Assembly (NCBI GenBank): GCA_024742665.1
Contig: JANSYA010000002.1
Location: 682,001-746,000 of the forward strand
DNA length: 64,000 nucleotides
Source of the DNA: a bacterium
GTDB lineage: Bacteria; Spirochaetota; Leptospiria; Leptospirales; Leptonemataceae
Reading direction: 5' to 3'
The notes beneath the pieces are model-generated. The model searched no databases. It had not been told where the DNA came from and saw only the letters and a program-made list of their open reading frames with translations. Every line of letters begins with the position of its first letter. Within the stretch, counting starts at the first letter, position 1. Position numbers and translations under genes: made by a program. This document shows, piece after piece, positions 26,105-34,818 of the stretch.

Positions 26105-29020
26105 TCAATCAAAATCCGAATCGCTGTTTACGCTGAAATCAGATCCATCTTCCAGATCGCCGGCATTCGAACCATCCTGTAGCTGATTGAGAGCGTCCGG
26201 GTCGTTCGATTCGCGACCGTCGGGCCCTGTCTGTCGACCAGGGGGCAGGCGATCGGCCTCGGTCGCGTCTTCCGGCGGATGCGCTTTTACGAAGATCTCT
26301 TTGACTATCGTCGGGCACATCTCGGTCGGCTTTCGCCCCGTGGTCTTACAGATTTGGAATTTCACCGCCCGCGGCGAAAAACTATAGCGCTGCTTGATGG
26401 GCGGCGCGGCCTTCATAATGCGACCCCACAGCGGCCCGGCGAGTCCCGCCCCGGTGCCGCCGGGCATCGAGTAGGCCGGCTGATCGAAACCCATCCAGAC
26501 GACGGTGGTAATATCGGGCGTCGAACCCACGAACCAAGCGTCGCGGTATTCGTTGCTGGTGCCGGTCTTGCCGATCAAATGCGGCGAGGAAAAGCCGCCC
26601 TTCGCGACGCCGCCGAATTTCGCCGAGCTGCCCAGCAGACTGACCATCACTTCGGCCACATCCCCGGGCAAAACCCGGCGTTCGACTGGAACGCCGAGGG
26701 CGAATTCGTCGTACGACGCGCCCGCGCTCCACAGTTCTTCGCCGCGGGCGTTGACGATCTTACGGATCAGGTGCGGCCGGCGGATGACGCCCCCGTTGCC
26801 GAAGGCCGTAAACGCCGTCACCAATTCCAGCGGACTCATTTCCAGCGAGCCAATGGCGACGGTGTCGTCTTCCCGAAAGCGGCGCTTGAATTCGGAATCG
26901 CGATAGAAAAAGAATTTGCGAAACTGCTGGCCCAGCCGCGTGATTCCGACCCGGCGCGCGACCTGAATGGCCGGAATATTCTGCGATCGTTCGAGGGCGC
27001 GCCGCACGAGAATCTCGCCTTCGAAAACGCCGCTATAATTGCCCGGCAGCCAGTAGTCTTTCTCCCGGTTGCGAGCGATCTTATTCAACGAAACGAAAAT
27101 GGGACGGTCGTCCAGCAGAGTCCCGGCCGTAATCTGGCCGCTTTCGATTCCCGCCGAGTATACGAAGGGTTTCACGGCGCTGCCGGTCTGACGGCGCATT
27201 TGCAGCGCGCGATTCAACTGATTGCCGCTCGTAAAATCAGCGCCGCCCTGCATGAATACGACTCGCCCGGTGCGCGTTTCCAATCCGATCGAAGCGGTTT
27301 GCAATCGCGCGCGAACGCGGGCCGGCGCCGGTATGCCGAAGAGTTCCGGACCGATGGCCATGCGTCCGTACTCGCGCAGTAGTTTATCGCGCATGCTGTT
27401 CGTGTAAACGCGTTTGCCGTCTTTCATTTTCACGGGAGGAAAGGCCGGCGCCTTTTGACGCACGAATTCCCGCGATTGGCGATCGGCCGCCAGCTGCAGC
27501 TTGCGATCGATCGTGGTATAAATCTGAATGCCCTGGCCGTACTCGTAGCTCTTGCCGAGCAATTGCACCAGCTTCTGGCGAATATATTCGGAAACATAGG
27601 GCGCTTCGTTCACGCGATTGCCGAAGACGCTTTCACCCGGACTCTTATCGAGAGAACGCAGCATGTCCGTCGCCGCGACGCGATACGCTTCCGGCGCGGG
27701 AAGGCCGCCGCTTTTTTTAAAATCGTCATCGAGCATGCGCGTATAGACGGCGTCCATCTTGTTGCGCAGCTGATCCGGATTGCGCAGCGGCGAATAACGA
27801 TTCGGAGCAGAGGGCAAACATACAAGCGCCAGGCGTTCTTCGAATGTAAGCTCCTCGACGGCCTTTTCGAAATAAAAGCGCGCGGCGGGTTCGAAACCAA
27901 GCGAGCCGTGCCCGAGATAGACGTGATTCATATAGCCAACGAGAATCTGATCTTTGGTCAGCTGGCTTTCCAGTTCGTACGCGAGCGCGGTTTCGCGCAG
28001 CTTACGAAAGATGCTCTTCTCGCGATCGTTCAACAGAATGCGCGCGAGCTGCTGGGTCAGCGTCGAACCGCCCTGGGAATAGCCGCCGGCGAAGAGATTC
28101 GCAATAAAAGCGCGAAAGATCGACGGCCAGTGTACCCCGCCGTGAGAATAAAAACTCTGATCTTCAGTGAAGATCAGAGTGTCGGCCAGGGGACGCGGCA
28201 GCGTCTCGACCGTGAGTCCGCCGGTGCGTTCGGAAAACAATTCGGCGATCAGCTGACCGTTGCGATCCAGCACGCGGTTCGGTTGCAGGACCTGGAGGCG
28301 GTCCAGATAGGTGACGGCAGGTTCGCTTAAATAGATGCCGGGAAACTGCAGCGAAATCCAGCCCACCCCGATGCCGATCATGCCGCACGCAGCCCCCGTC
28401 AGAAGCAGAACGCCCCAGCGGCCCCGGACCGAATCTAATGCGTCGTTCCAATCGCGCGGCAATCGTGCGAAGAGCCCCGCCAGAGCGTCGCGCCAATCGT
28501 CCGGCAGGTAGCGACCCGGGCCACGATCCAGTAGAGCGACGCGCCGACGCATGGGCCGATCGCCTGCGGGCGCCGACGGCGGGCGAGGCTTCAGCTCGCG
28601 AAAATCGCGCAGGCTGGCGTCGCCGCCGCTCAGGGCGGCCGGGCGTTTGCTCGATGCTTCGCGCTTTCCGCTTTGTTTCAGGCGCGGGGCAAAGTCGACC
28701 GGCGCGTCGGAATTCGAGACCGAAGGGGCGGCGGCCGCCGGTCGCTTGCGCTCCCCGGTGTTTGGAGCGCGGGTCTGCGACCGGGGCTGTCCGGCCGAAT
28801 TCGCACGGGCCGGCGCCGCGCGGCGCTTCTTTTTCGGGGGCCCGGCCAGACGACCATCCCGGTTATCGAAGAAATTCTTTTCGCTGCAGTGGGGACAGCT
28901 GGCCTGATGGACCCGGCGAACCTCGACCCGAATCAGAACATTATAGCGGCCGCCGCAGGAGCGGCAGGTATGGGCAAAACGTTTCGGCTGAGATTCCACT
29001 GATGAAGGCGATTGACTCAT
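26105..29020 (-). CDS. Bifunctional peptidoglycan synthase (PBP1A family) with zinc-ribbon N-terminus
   Basis: A 971-residue class A penicillin-binding protein that polymerises glycan strands and cross-links peptides at the outer face of the inner membrane. The cytosolic N-terminus (1-170) begins with CRSCGG...CPHCSE, an MJ0042-like CxxC-CxxC zinc ribbon, then a long basic, low-complexity stretch. One transmembrane helix follows (about 205-225). GT51 is marked by EDQSFYSHGGVHW and GGSTLTQQLARILL. The transpeptidase shows SAVKPF (Ser-x-x-Lys), RSQN and GKTGTS. The C-terminus after the domain is acidic. The zinc ribbon is an unusual addition. I start at the ATG at 29020; a GTG at 29035 is also in frame. 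Confidence 0.93.
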   Translation of the reverse strand: MSQSPSSVESQPKRFAHTCRSCGGRYNVLIRVEVRRVHQASCPHCSEKNFFDNRDGRLAGPPKKKRRAAPARANSAGQPRSQTRAPNTGERKRPAAAAPSVSNSDAPVDFAPRLKQSGKREASSKRPAALSGGDASLRDFRELKPRPPSAPAGDRPMRRRVALLDRGPGRYLPDDWRDALAGLFARLPRDWNDALDSVRGRWGVLLLTGAACGMIGIGVGWISLQFPGIYLSEPAVTYLDRLQVLQPNRVLDRNGQLIAELFSERTGGLTVETLPRPLADTLIFTEDQSFYSHGGVHWPSIFRAFIANLFAGGYSQGGSTLTQQLARILLNDREKSIFRKLRETALAYELESQLTKDQILVGYMNHVYLGHGSLGFEPAARFYFEKAVEELTFEERLALVCLPSAPNRYSPLRNPDQLRNKMDAVYTRMLDDDFKKSGGLPAPEAYRVAATDMLRSLDKSPGESVFGNRVNEAPYVSEYIRQKLVQLLGKSYEYGQGIQIYTTIDRKLQLAADRQSREFVRQKAPAFPPVKMKDGKRVYTNSMRDKLLREYGRMAIGPELFGIPAPARVRARLQTASIGLETRTGRVVFMQGGADFTSGNQLNRALQMRRQTGSAVKPFVYSAGIESGQITAGTLLDDRPIFVSLNKIARNREKDYWLPGNYSGVFEGEILVRRALERSQNIPAIQVARRVGITRLGQQFRKFFFYRDSEFKRRFREDDTVAIGSLEMSPLELVTAFTAFGNGGVIRRPHLIRKIVNARGEELWSAGASYDEFALGVPVERRVLPGDVAEVMVSLLGSSAKFGGVAKGGFSSPHLIGKTGTSNEYRDAWFVGSTPDITTVVWMGFDQPAYSMPGGTGAGLAGPLWGRIMKAAPPIKQRYSFSPRAVKFQICKTTGRKPTEMCPTIVKEIFVKAHPPEDATEADRLPPGRQTGPDGRESNDPDALNQLQDGSNAGDLEDGSDFSVNSDSDFD

Positions 29021-29206
29021 AGGATGACGGCGCACCGCGAAGCCAGACGGTGCCTGCGTTCAATATCGGCAGAATTCGCAGGCTGCCGGCGCAGGGATTG
29101 CCGCCCGAAACGGGCGAAAATACGCCGAACCGCCGGCGCGGCCCGATGGACCCGACGATCGAAATCCAGGCAGGCCACAGCCCCGGCCCATCAACGATCC
29201 GCGATT

Positions 29207-29449
29207 TTATTCGCCGGTCGGCGGTTCGGCCATCCCGCCCAGGGCGCCTTCCGCATCCAGAATGGCCGCCTTGATCTCCGGATACAGCTCCGGTCGAATC
29301 GCGATTCCCTTCTGGGTCGGTTTATAATCCCCTGATTCTTTGTCTGTATACCAGACCCTGAGGTTCAGATAGTTCTGGCCCCGGAACTCGGAAATCTCCA
29401 CGCGGATGATTTCTCCGCCGCCTTTATCGATGTCTCTGATCACGCCCAT
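29207..29449 (-). CDS. PC4/Sub1-family transcriptional coactivator-like protein
   Basis: An 80-residue protein carrying the PC4 single-stranded-DNA-binding beta-sheet core: [16 protein letters not shown], then [18 protein letters not shown]. Eukaryotic PC4 aids RNA polymerase II. Bacterial members bind single-stranded DNA and are known from several phyla. The ATG at 29449 avoids overlapping the divergent rpmB gene, although the frame is open further. The start lacks a strong ribosome-binding site. Confidence 0.8.
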   Translation of the reverse strand: MGVIRDIDKGGGEIIRVEISEFRGQNYLNLRVWYTDKESGDYKPTQKGIAIRPELYPEIKAAILDAEGALGGMAEPPTGE

Positions 29450-29533
29450 GGGGCGTATTATGTCAGACCGCGCGCCAGGTGGCAATTTTAAAACTTGACC
29501 GGCAGTCAAGGGCCCGGGGACTGTCTTTCCGTT

Positions 29534-29791
29534 ATGTCCAGAACCTGTCAAATCTCCGGCAAGAGCACCGCTTCAGGAAACACCGTTTCCCATTCCCACC
29601 GGAAAACCCGTCGGAAATTCAAAGTAAACCTGATTTCCAAGAAAGTCTATCTGGCTGACGAAAACCGCTGGGTCCAGCTGAAGATGTCCGCGCGCATGCT
29701 CAAAACCCTGAACAAGCGCGGCGTAAAGAGCCTGATGAAAAAATACGGTCAGGATCTCAGCGTGCTCAAAGCCTCTACGAAAGGCAAATAA
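29534..29791 (+). CDS. rpmB: 50S ribosomal protein L28
   Basis: An 85-residue ribosomal protein with the typical L28 start [10 protein letters not shown]...[19 protein letters not shown] and C-terminal [14 protein letters not shown]. The zinc-binding cysteine pair of some L28 forms is reduced to one cysteine. The ATG at 29534 is the family start. It lies 84 bp from the divergent PC4 gene. Confidence 0.95.
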   Translation: MSRTCQISGKSTASGNTVSHSHRKTRRKFKVNLISKKVYLADENRWVQLKMSARMLKTLNKRGVKSLMKKYGQDLSVLKASTKGK

Positions 29792-29859
29792 TCCCGCTTT
29801 CTCTCTCTTTCACCGCCCCGCGATCTTCCTGATCAGCGTGGGCAATCCAGGTCAGGCCG

Positions 29860-30657
29860 ATCAAAAAGACAGGGGCGAACAGGGCGGGCACGAAAAAGAA
29901 ACGGACCGCTAAAACAGCGTCCGCCTCCCCTTCTCGCAAAAAGGCCGGCGGCTCCTCGGAAACCAGCCCGGCCGCCACCGCAGCAGTCGATCCCGAGACA
30001 CTCGCCTTCACGGCCGAAATCCACCGGCGTCTGAAAAAAGAATTCGGCCCGGCCCTGACCCCGCTGACGTACAAGCAGCCCCACGAATTAGCCATCGCCG
30101 TCATTCTCAGCGCCCAGTGCACCGACGAGCAGGTAAACAAAGTCACCCCGCCGCTCTTCGCCGAATTTCAAACGCCCGAAGACTTTTATACCAAACCCCT
30201 GGCGCGCCTGGAAGAGCTGGTGTACTCGACCGGCTTTTATAAGAACAAAGCCAAAAACATTCGCGAGTTCTGTCGCCTGCTCGTTGAAGAACACGACGGA
30301 GTCATCCCGGACGAGATCGAACCCCTGACGAAGCTGCCGGGCATCGGGCGCAAGACCGCGAACGTCGTTTTACAGGAATTGTATCGCAAGGCCGCGGGCA
30401 TCGTCGTCGATACGCACGTCATGCGGCTTTCGCGCCTGCTCGGCCTGACGGAACACAAAGACGCCGTGAAAGTCGAACGAGATCTGATCGCGAAAGTTCA
30501 CAAACGCTACTGGTTGAACTGGTCGCTGTACTTAATCTTTCTCGGCCGCAAACACTGCACGGCACGCAAGCGGATCTGCACGGGGTGCCCGCTGAACGAC
30601 ATTTGTCCATCGAGCGAGGTGCAGCCGCCGAAGTCTGGGCGTAAGAATTCGAAATAG
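29860..30657 (+). CDS. nth: Endonuclease III, start codon not canonical
   Basis: Base-excision-repair DNA glycosylase/AP lyase that removes oxidised pyrimidines. The domain is complete: ELAIAVILSAQCTDEQVN, the helix-hairpin-helix LPGIGRKTANVVL with catalytic Lys, VDTHVMRLS with catalytic Asp, and the iron-sulfur cluster CTARKRICTGCPLNDIC. The frame is open from the stop at 29830-29832, yet no ATG, GTG or TTG occurs before the GTG at 30220. Starting there would delete most of the N-terminal half of the fold. The first third is Lys/Ala/Ser-rich and looks coding. I place the start provisionally at the ATC at 29860. CTG, a frameshift from the GTG at 29838, or an assembly error are alternatives. 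It follows rpmB on the same strand. Confidence 0.85.
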   Translation: MKKTGANRAGTKKKRTAKTASASPSRKKAGGSSETSPAATAAVDPETLAFTAEIHRRLKKEFGPALTPLTYKQPHELAIAVILSAQCTDEQVNKVTPPLFAEFQTPEDFYTKPLARLEELVYSTGFYKNKAKNIREFCRLLVEEHDGVIPDEIEPLTKLPGIGRKTANVVLQELYRKAAGIVVDTHVMRLSRLLGLTEHKDAVKVERDLIAKVHKRYWLNWSLYLIFLGRKHCTARKRICTGCPLNDICPSSEVQPPKSGRKNSK

Positions 30658-30691
30658 GCTACCGCATCGCGGCAGTTTCGATTCGCGGCGA

Positions 30692-31243
30692 CTATAGATC
30701 CTGCGCCAGCCGAATCATATCCCGCACCTGGATTCCGTTTTCGTATAGCGGCTCTTCGTAAAAGCGCACGAAATAATCGAAGTCGATTCCAAGTATACGA
30801 AAGCCCATCTTCTGATAGAGCGCGAGCTGCCCCACGCTGGAATTGCCGGTGCCGATTTCGATGCTTTTGGCGCCTTTTGTTCGCGCTCGCTCGATCGCAT
30901 GACGCACGAGATCTTTGCCAATGCCCTGACCTTGAAGCTCAGGTAAAACCGCTACGTTCATGATTTCGATCGTGCGGGGCCGCGTTTCTAAGATTACGTA
31001 CAGGCCCACGATGTCGGAGTCAGAATCCGAAACAGAATCCCACTTTGAATCGTCGCCGCCTGGACCTGGAGCATTCGTGTCGCCGCCCGGGATGGAGCGC
31101 GAAACGTACAGCTCGCCGCGCGCCAGATAATCATCGACATTCGCCCGGGATGGATCCGCGTCCCTCAGTAAGGCGAAGCAACGCTCACGATCGGCGACAG
31201 GCGTTGCGTCGTTTAGCTCAAAACTATCGATTCGCAGCTTCAT
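30692..31243 (-). CDS. GNAT-family N-acetyltransferase
   Basis: A 183-residue acetyl-CoA-dependent transferase. The acetyl-CoA-binding loop is LPELQGQGIGKDLV, with GTGNSSVGQLALYQKMGF as the second core block. An insert rich in Gly, Asp and Ser (about residues 52-78) is unlike other GNATs and appears disordered. Substrate unknown. ATG at 31243, 6 bp after the IMPase stop, so the two form an operon. Confidence 0.88.
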   Translation of the reverse strand: MKLRIDSFELNDATPVADRERCFALLRDADPSRANVDDYLARGELYVSRSIPGGDTNAPGPGGDDSKWDSVSDSDSDIVGLYVILETRPRTIEIMNVAVLPELQGQGIGKDLVRHAIERARTKGAKSIEIGTGNSSVGQLALYQKMGFRILGIDFDYFVRFYEEPLYENGIQVRDMIRLAQDL

Positions 31244-31249
31244 CTCGCT

Positions 31250-32134
31250 TCATTCTTCAGGCAAACGTTCCGCATCGGCGACGGGCGCGAGAACTTCGAG
31301 AAAGGCGGGGTGCAATCGCGAGTTAGTCGCGGCGAGCTGGTAGTCGCCCTGACGGTGCCGGCCGCCTTTATAGTCGGAGGTCCGGCCGCCGGCTTCACGC
31401 AGGATCACGGTGCCGGCGGCGGTGTCCCAGGTGTTTAAGTTAAATTCATAATAACAGTCGAAGCGGCCTTCGGCCAGCCAGCACAGATCGATGGCCGCGG
31501 AGCCGGTGCGCCGTACGCCCCGCACGTTTCTTAATACGCTTTCAAATCCTTTTAAGAGCGTCTCCATCATGCGATGCCGCGTATAGGGAAAGCCCGTGCA
31601 GAGCAGCGCCCGGCCGATTTCCTCGGTCGCACTCACCTGGATCTGCGCGCCGTCGCGTGTCGCGCCCTGCCCGGCGATGGCGCGATAGCGATTGCCCAGC
31701 GCCGGCAGGCTGACGATTCCCGCCACGGGCTCGCCGTCGAGGAGCAAGCCGATCGAAACCGAATACAAAGGCAGGCCGTGGGCGTAGTTGATCGTGCCGT
31801 CGACGGGATCGAGGGCCCACAGAAAGCCCGTCGAAGACTGCGAAGCGTCGCCGTCTCCGGAGCCGGCTGTGCGTCCGCTTTCTTCGGCGAGAATTGCATC
31901 TTCCGGAAAATGTTTCTGGATCGCGGCTTTGAGCAGCGCTTCGCTTTCGAGGTCGGCCCGGGTCACCAGGTCCATATCGTTGGTTTTCGTTTGAATGCCG
32001 AGATCGCCGGACTGCAATTCCCGCAGACGGTGTTCGATTTCGGGCAGCGCCGCTTCGATGACGCTCATACGAGCCGTAGCCGCCTGCAGCGTATCGCCGT
32101 CAATTGCGGGAATGGGATTTGAAATCTGACTCAT
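31250..32134 (-). CDS. Inositol monophosphatase family protein
   Basis: A 294-residue Mg-dependent phosphatase. Metal and catalytic motifs are complete: LVTRADLESE, ILAEES, DPVDGTINYAHG and NTWDTAAG. Members hydrolyse inositol phosphate, fructose 1,6-bisphosphate or 3'-phosphoadenosine 5'-phosphate, and sequence alone does not decide. The sequence near ALDPVDGTINYAHG is most like SuhB/inositol monophosphatase. An insert of Ser/Gly/Asp (TAGSGDGDASQSS) lies before the main motif, echoing the low-complexity insert in the neighbouring GNAT. Start ATG at 32134. Divergent from the lipoprotein gene at 32229. Confidence 0.9.
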   Translation of the reverse strand: MSQISNPIPAIDGDTLQAATARMSVIEAALPEIEHRLRELQSGDLGIQTKTNDMDLVTRADLESEALLKAAIQKHFPEDAILAEESGRTAGSGDGDASQSSTGFLWALDPVDGTINYAHGLPLYSVSIGLLLDGEPVAGIVSLPALGNRYRAIAGQGATRDGAQIQVSATEEIGRALLCTGFPYTRHRMMETLLKGFESVLRNVRGVRRTGSAAIDLCWLAEGRFDCYYEFNLNTWDTAAGTVILREAGGRTSDYKGGRHRQGDYQLAATNSRLHPAFLEVLAPVADAERLPEE

Positions 32135-32228
32135 GATTCGCGGGCGCTCCAATCGGCGGCCGTTGAAATTCAGTTTACAACGAACGCTTCCAACGGCTTC
32201 TCTGGTCTTCCACTCCGGGTCAACCTCA

Positions 32229-32966
32229 ATGCCATTTCAAATCGCCGAACGCCTGATCATCTGCACCGCCGTGCTGCCCTGCCTGCTTTATAGCGCCCTC
32301 GCCTGCGGATCGCCCACCGCCGATCCCGCCCGCGAATTTACGCGCGGCGCCTTCGCCCCTGCGGATTTACTCTGGTACGACGGCACCGAAGTCGGCCAAC
32401 CACTCCTGGCGAAGACCGAAAAACAGATCGCAAGCATTCGCGCAAGCAGCACCCTCGCTTCGAAAAATAGCGATCGTTACGCGGCGAAACGCGCCATCGA
32501 CCGGGATTCGGCGACCGCCTGGTGCGAAGGCGCGGACGGCGACGGCGCGGGCCAGAGTATTACGATTCGATTCACCGAGGGCCCGGTGCCCGCGGCACTG
32601 GCGATCGTGCCCGGCTACGCGAAAAACGAAACCGTCTGGAATAACAATCCGCGCGTGGCGCGTTTTCGCGTGGAGTTTTTACACAGCGCCCAGGCCATCG
32701 CGGAATACAAATCCGCCGGCGAAGAACTTTATCCGCGCGAGTACTTCGGCGAACTGCGCAAAGAAAAAAAGAACGCCGCGATTCCTTTCGCCCGGCCGCA
32801 GTACTTCGATTTTCGACCGGACTTCACCCAGGACATGGGCATGCTCGACTTCGACGGAGTGCGGATTGAAATTCTGAGCCTCGAAAGTCGAAGCGCCGCG
32901 ACCGGCGGATCCGCCAAATATTCCGACGCCTGTATTTCAGAGCTGCGCTTTTTCGACTGGGACTGA
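32229..32966 (+). CDS. Discoidin-like (NADase-type glycan-binding) lipoprotein
   Basis: A 245-residue exported protein with an N-terminal signal ending in LLYSALACGSP, a relaxed spirochaete-like lipobox (Cys about 26). The mature part (IRASSTLASKNSDRYAAKRAIDRDSATAWCEGADGDG, then ITIRFTEG) follows the F5/8-type discoidin beta-sandwich in its NADase-glycan-binding form. The C-terminal ISELRFF is the expected last strand. Probably a surface or periplasmic carbohydrate-binding protein. The ATG at 32229 is chosen so that the signal peptide starts the protein. It precedes the phosphatase gene by 10 bp. Confidence 0.75.
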   Translation: MPFQIAERLIICTAVLPCLLYSALACGSPTADPAREFTRGAFAPADLLWYDGTEVGQPLLAKTEKQIASIRASSTLASKNSDRYAAKRAIDRDSATAWCEGADGDGAGQSITIRFTEGPVPAALAIVPGYAKNETVWNNNPRVARFRVEFLHSAQAIAEYKSAGEELYPREYFGELRKEKKNAAIPFARPQYFDFRPDFTQDMGMLDFDGVRIEILSLESRSAATGGSAKYSDACISELRFFDWD

Positions 32967-32976
32967 GAGTGTCCGC

Positions 32977-33714
32977 ATGTACGAACTGATCCTCATTCGC
33001 CACGGCGAAACGATCTTTAACAGTCAAGAACGCCTGCAGGGCGGACAGGATTCCGCGCTTACGAAACGCGGCGAAGAGGAAGCGCAGAAATTGGGCGCCG
33101 CCATGCGATCTTTTTGCGGACCGATCCACGCCTGGTACGTTTCGCCTCAGGGACGCGCGCGTCAGACTTCGGGAATCATCCGCTCGGAACTCGGTCCCGA
33201 TCACGGCGCGCCAGGGACACGGCTGCCGGAAGAACGCGCTCACGACGCGATCGTAGAAATTCGCTGCGGCGATTGGGAAGGCCTGCGACGCGATGAGATA
33301 CCACCGGCCGAACTCAAGCGAGTCCACCTTTCCACCCACGAAGCCTATCCGAACGGCGAAAGCATCGCCGACGTTTCGAAGCGCTGCGAAGCTTTCTTAA
33401 AAGAATGGCAGACCTCGCTGCCGGCTTTAGCTGAATTGCAGGCCGATCCGAAACTAACGAGCGCGGCCGGAGTGCACCGTACGGTCGTTGTATCCCACGG
33501 GAATTTGATTCGCTGCCTGGGCGGCGCGCTCTCGGGTCTCGGGCCGGACTTCGCGGTGCGAGCCATGAAAAACAATACGGCCGTCAGCCGCTTTTTCATT
33601 CGCGAACATCCCGCCGGGACAACCGGGGTCGTCGACCATACGCCGATGTATCGCATGTTAACCTGGAATAACATCAGCCATCTGCACGGAGGCGATCCCT
33701 TCTTTTCTGTTTGA
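32977..33714 (+). CDS. Histidine phosphatase (phosphoglycerate-mutase-like)
   Basis: A 245-residue member of the histidine phosphatase superfamily. LILIRHGETIFN carries the phosphorylated His, GDWEGL the acid, and VVVSHGNLIRCLGG the second His. Such enzymes dephosphorylate sugars, cofactors such as alpha-ribazole phosphate, or proteins, and the substrate is not clear. The ATG at 32977 lies 10 bp after the discoidin-like lipoprotein. folP follows with only about 20 bp between them, so the three form an operon. Confidence 0.85.
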   Translation: MYELILIRHGETIFNSQERLQGGQDSALTKRGEEEAQKLGAAMRSFCGPIHAWYVSPQGRARQTSGIIRSELGPDHGAPGTRLPEERAHDAIVEIRCGDWEGLRRDEIPPAELKRVHLSTHEAYPNGESIADVSKRCEAFLKEWQTSLPALAELQADPKLTSAAGVHRTVVVSHGNLIRCLGGALSGLGPDFAVRAMKNNTAVSRFFIREHPAGTTGVVDHTPMYRMLTWNNISHLHGGDPFFSV

Positions 33715-33734
33715 AGGGTTTGTGCAGCGAAGCG

Positions 33735-34628
33735 ATGCAGGATTCGAAGCCTCAGGCACACCCGGCCCCGCGCATTCTGGGCATTGTGAACATCACCCGG
33801 GATTCGTTTTCGGACGGCGGCCGCTTTCTCGATCCCGAGTCGGCCCTGAGTCACGCCCGGACTCTGCTGGACGCGGGCGCGGACGTGCTCGATCTGGGAG
33901 CGGCCTCCAGTCACCCCGACGGGGAACGCGTTTCGCCGGTCGAAGAGATTCGCCGCCTGGGACCGGTGCTGGCGGCGCTATCGGAATTGGGCGAGACTGC
34001 TCAAAGCCAGAGCGCCGCCGGGGCCAATGTAGATGCGAAGACGGCCACGAGAGACATCGCGGTTTCGATCGACAGCTATCAGCCCGAAGTGCAGCGCTTC
34101 GCCCTCGGTCACAGGATCGTACGGTACTTAAACGACATCAACGGGTTCGCGCGTCCCGAAATCTATGACGAGCTCGCGGCGGCCGACTGCGATCTAATCG
34201 TAATGCATTCGATCCAACGGGATGGACAGGCGGACCGCCGGGATTCGGATCCCGCAGGCATCGTCGACGAAATCTGCGCATTCTTTGAACAGCGCGTCGC
34301 TGCGCTGGTCGCCGCGGGCGTCGCCCGAGAAAGACTCATTCTCGATCCCGGCATGGGTTTCTTTCTGGGCGCGAATCCCGAAGCATCGTTGAACGCGCTG
34401 CGGGAAATCCCACGAATAAAAGCCAGCTTCGGGCTGCGGGTGCTGATTTCGGTTTCGCGTAAGTCTTTTCTGGGCGCGCTGACCGGTCGCGAAACCGCCG
34501 AACGCGGTCCAGCGACTCTGGCCGCCGAGCTGTACGCGGCGCGAGCGGGCGCCGATTTTATTCGCACCCACGACATGCAGGCCCTGGTCGACGGACTCAC
34601 GATCGAAAGAGCGCTGGGCGAAGCGTGA
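33735..34628 (+). CDS. folP: Dihydropteroate synthase
   Basis: Condenses pterin pyrophosphate with p-aminobenzoate in folate synthesis. Motifs present in 297 residues: GIVNITRDSFSDGG (pterin pocket), DLGAASSHPDG, VSIDSYQ, YLNDINGF, DPGMGFFLG and SVSRKSFLG. Two acidic or Gln-rich insertions (GETAQSQSAAGANVDAKTATR and one after the conserved Ile-Met-His) make it longer than usual. The start is the ATG at 33735; a TTG at 33711 overlaps the previous stop. Confidence 0.95.
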   Translation: MQDSKPQAHPAPRILGIVNITRDSFSDGGRFLDPESALSHARTLLDAGADVLDLGAASSHPDGERVSPVEEIRRLGPVLAALSELGETAQSQSAAGANVDAKTATRDIAVSIDSYQPEVQRFALGHRIVRYLNDINGFARPEIYDELAAADCDLIVMHSIQRDGQADRRDSDPAGIVDEICAFFEQRVAALVAAGVARERLILDPGMGFFLGANPEASLNALREIPRIKASFGLRVLISVSRKSFLGALTGRETAERGPATLAAELYAARAGADFIRTHDMQALVDGLTIERALGEA

Positions 34629-34680
34629 GAGCGGACTGAAGTCGATCGGGAATCGAATGCATATAGTTACCACTAAGAGT

Positions 34681-34735
34681 GTTCGCCGAAATTTCTAACA
34701 TTAATCTTATACTAAGTTAAAAAAAAGACTATCTA
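34681..34735 (+). promoter_or_regulatory. AT-rich promoter region of tail-collar array
   Basis: An AT-rich stretch, unlike its GC-rich surroundings, holds TATACT (34708-34713) and an AGACT/AGTCT inverted repeat (about 34727-34744). It lies about 105 bp before the first tail-collar gene. There is no good -35 box, so an alternative sigma factor or an activator may be used. Confidence 0.35.
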
Positions 34736-34818
34736 ATCAGTCTGGCGAATTGCACTTCTGGCTCCGGCGCCGGGATTGTCTTTCGCGAACCGGAGCTTTG
34801 ATTTCAAGAGAGCTCTGT

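Noticed and set aside
34660..34680. A common box TTACCACT shared with the gap near 15781
   Set aside because: Eight bases in two AT-rich spots are too few to claim a motif.
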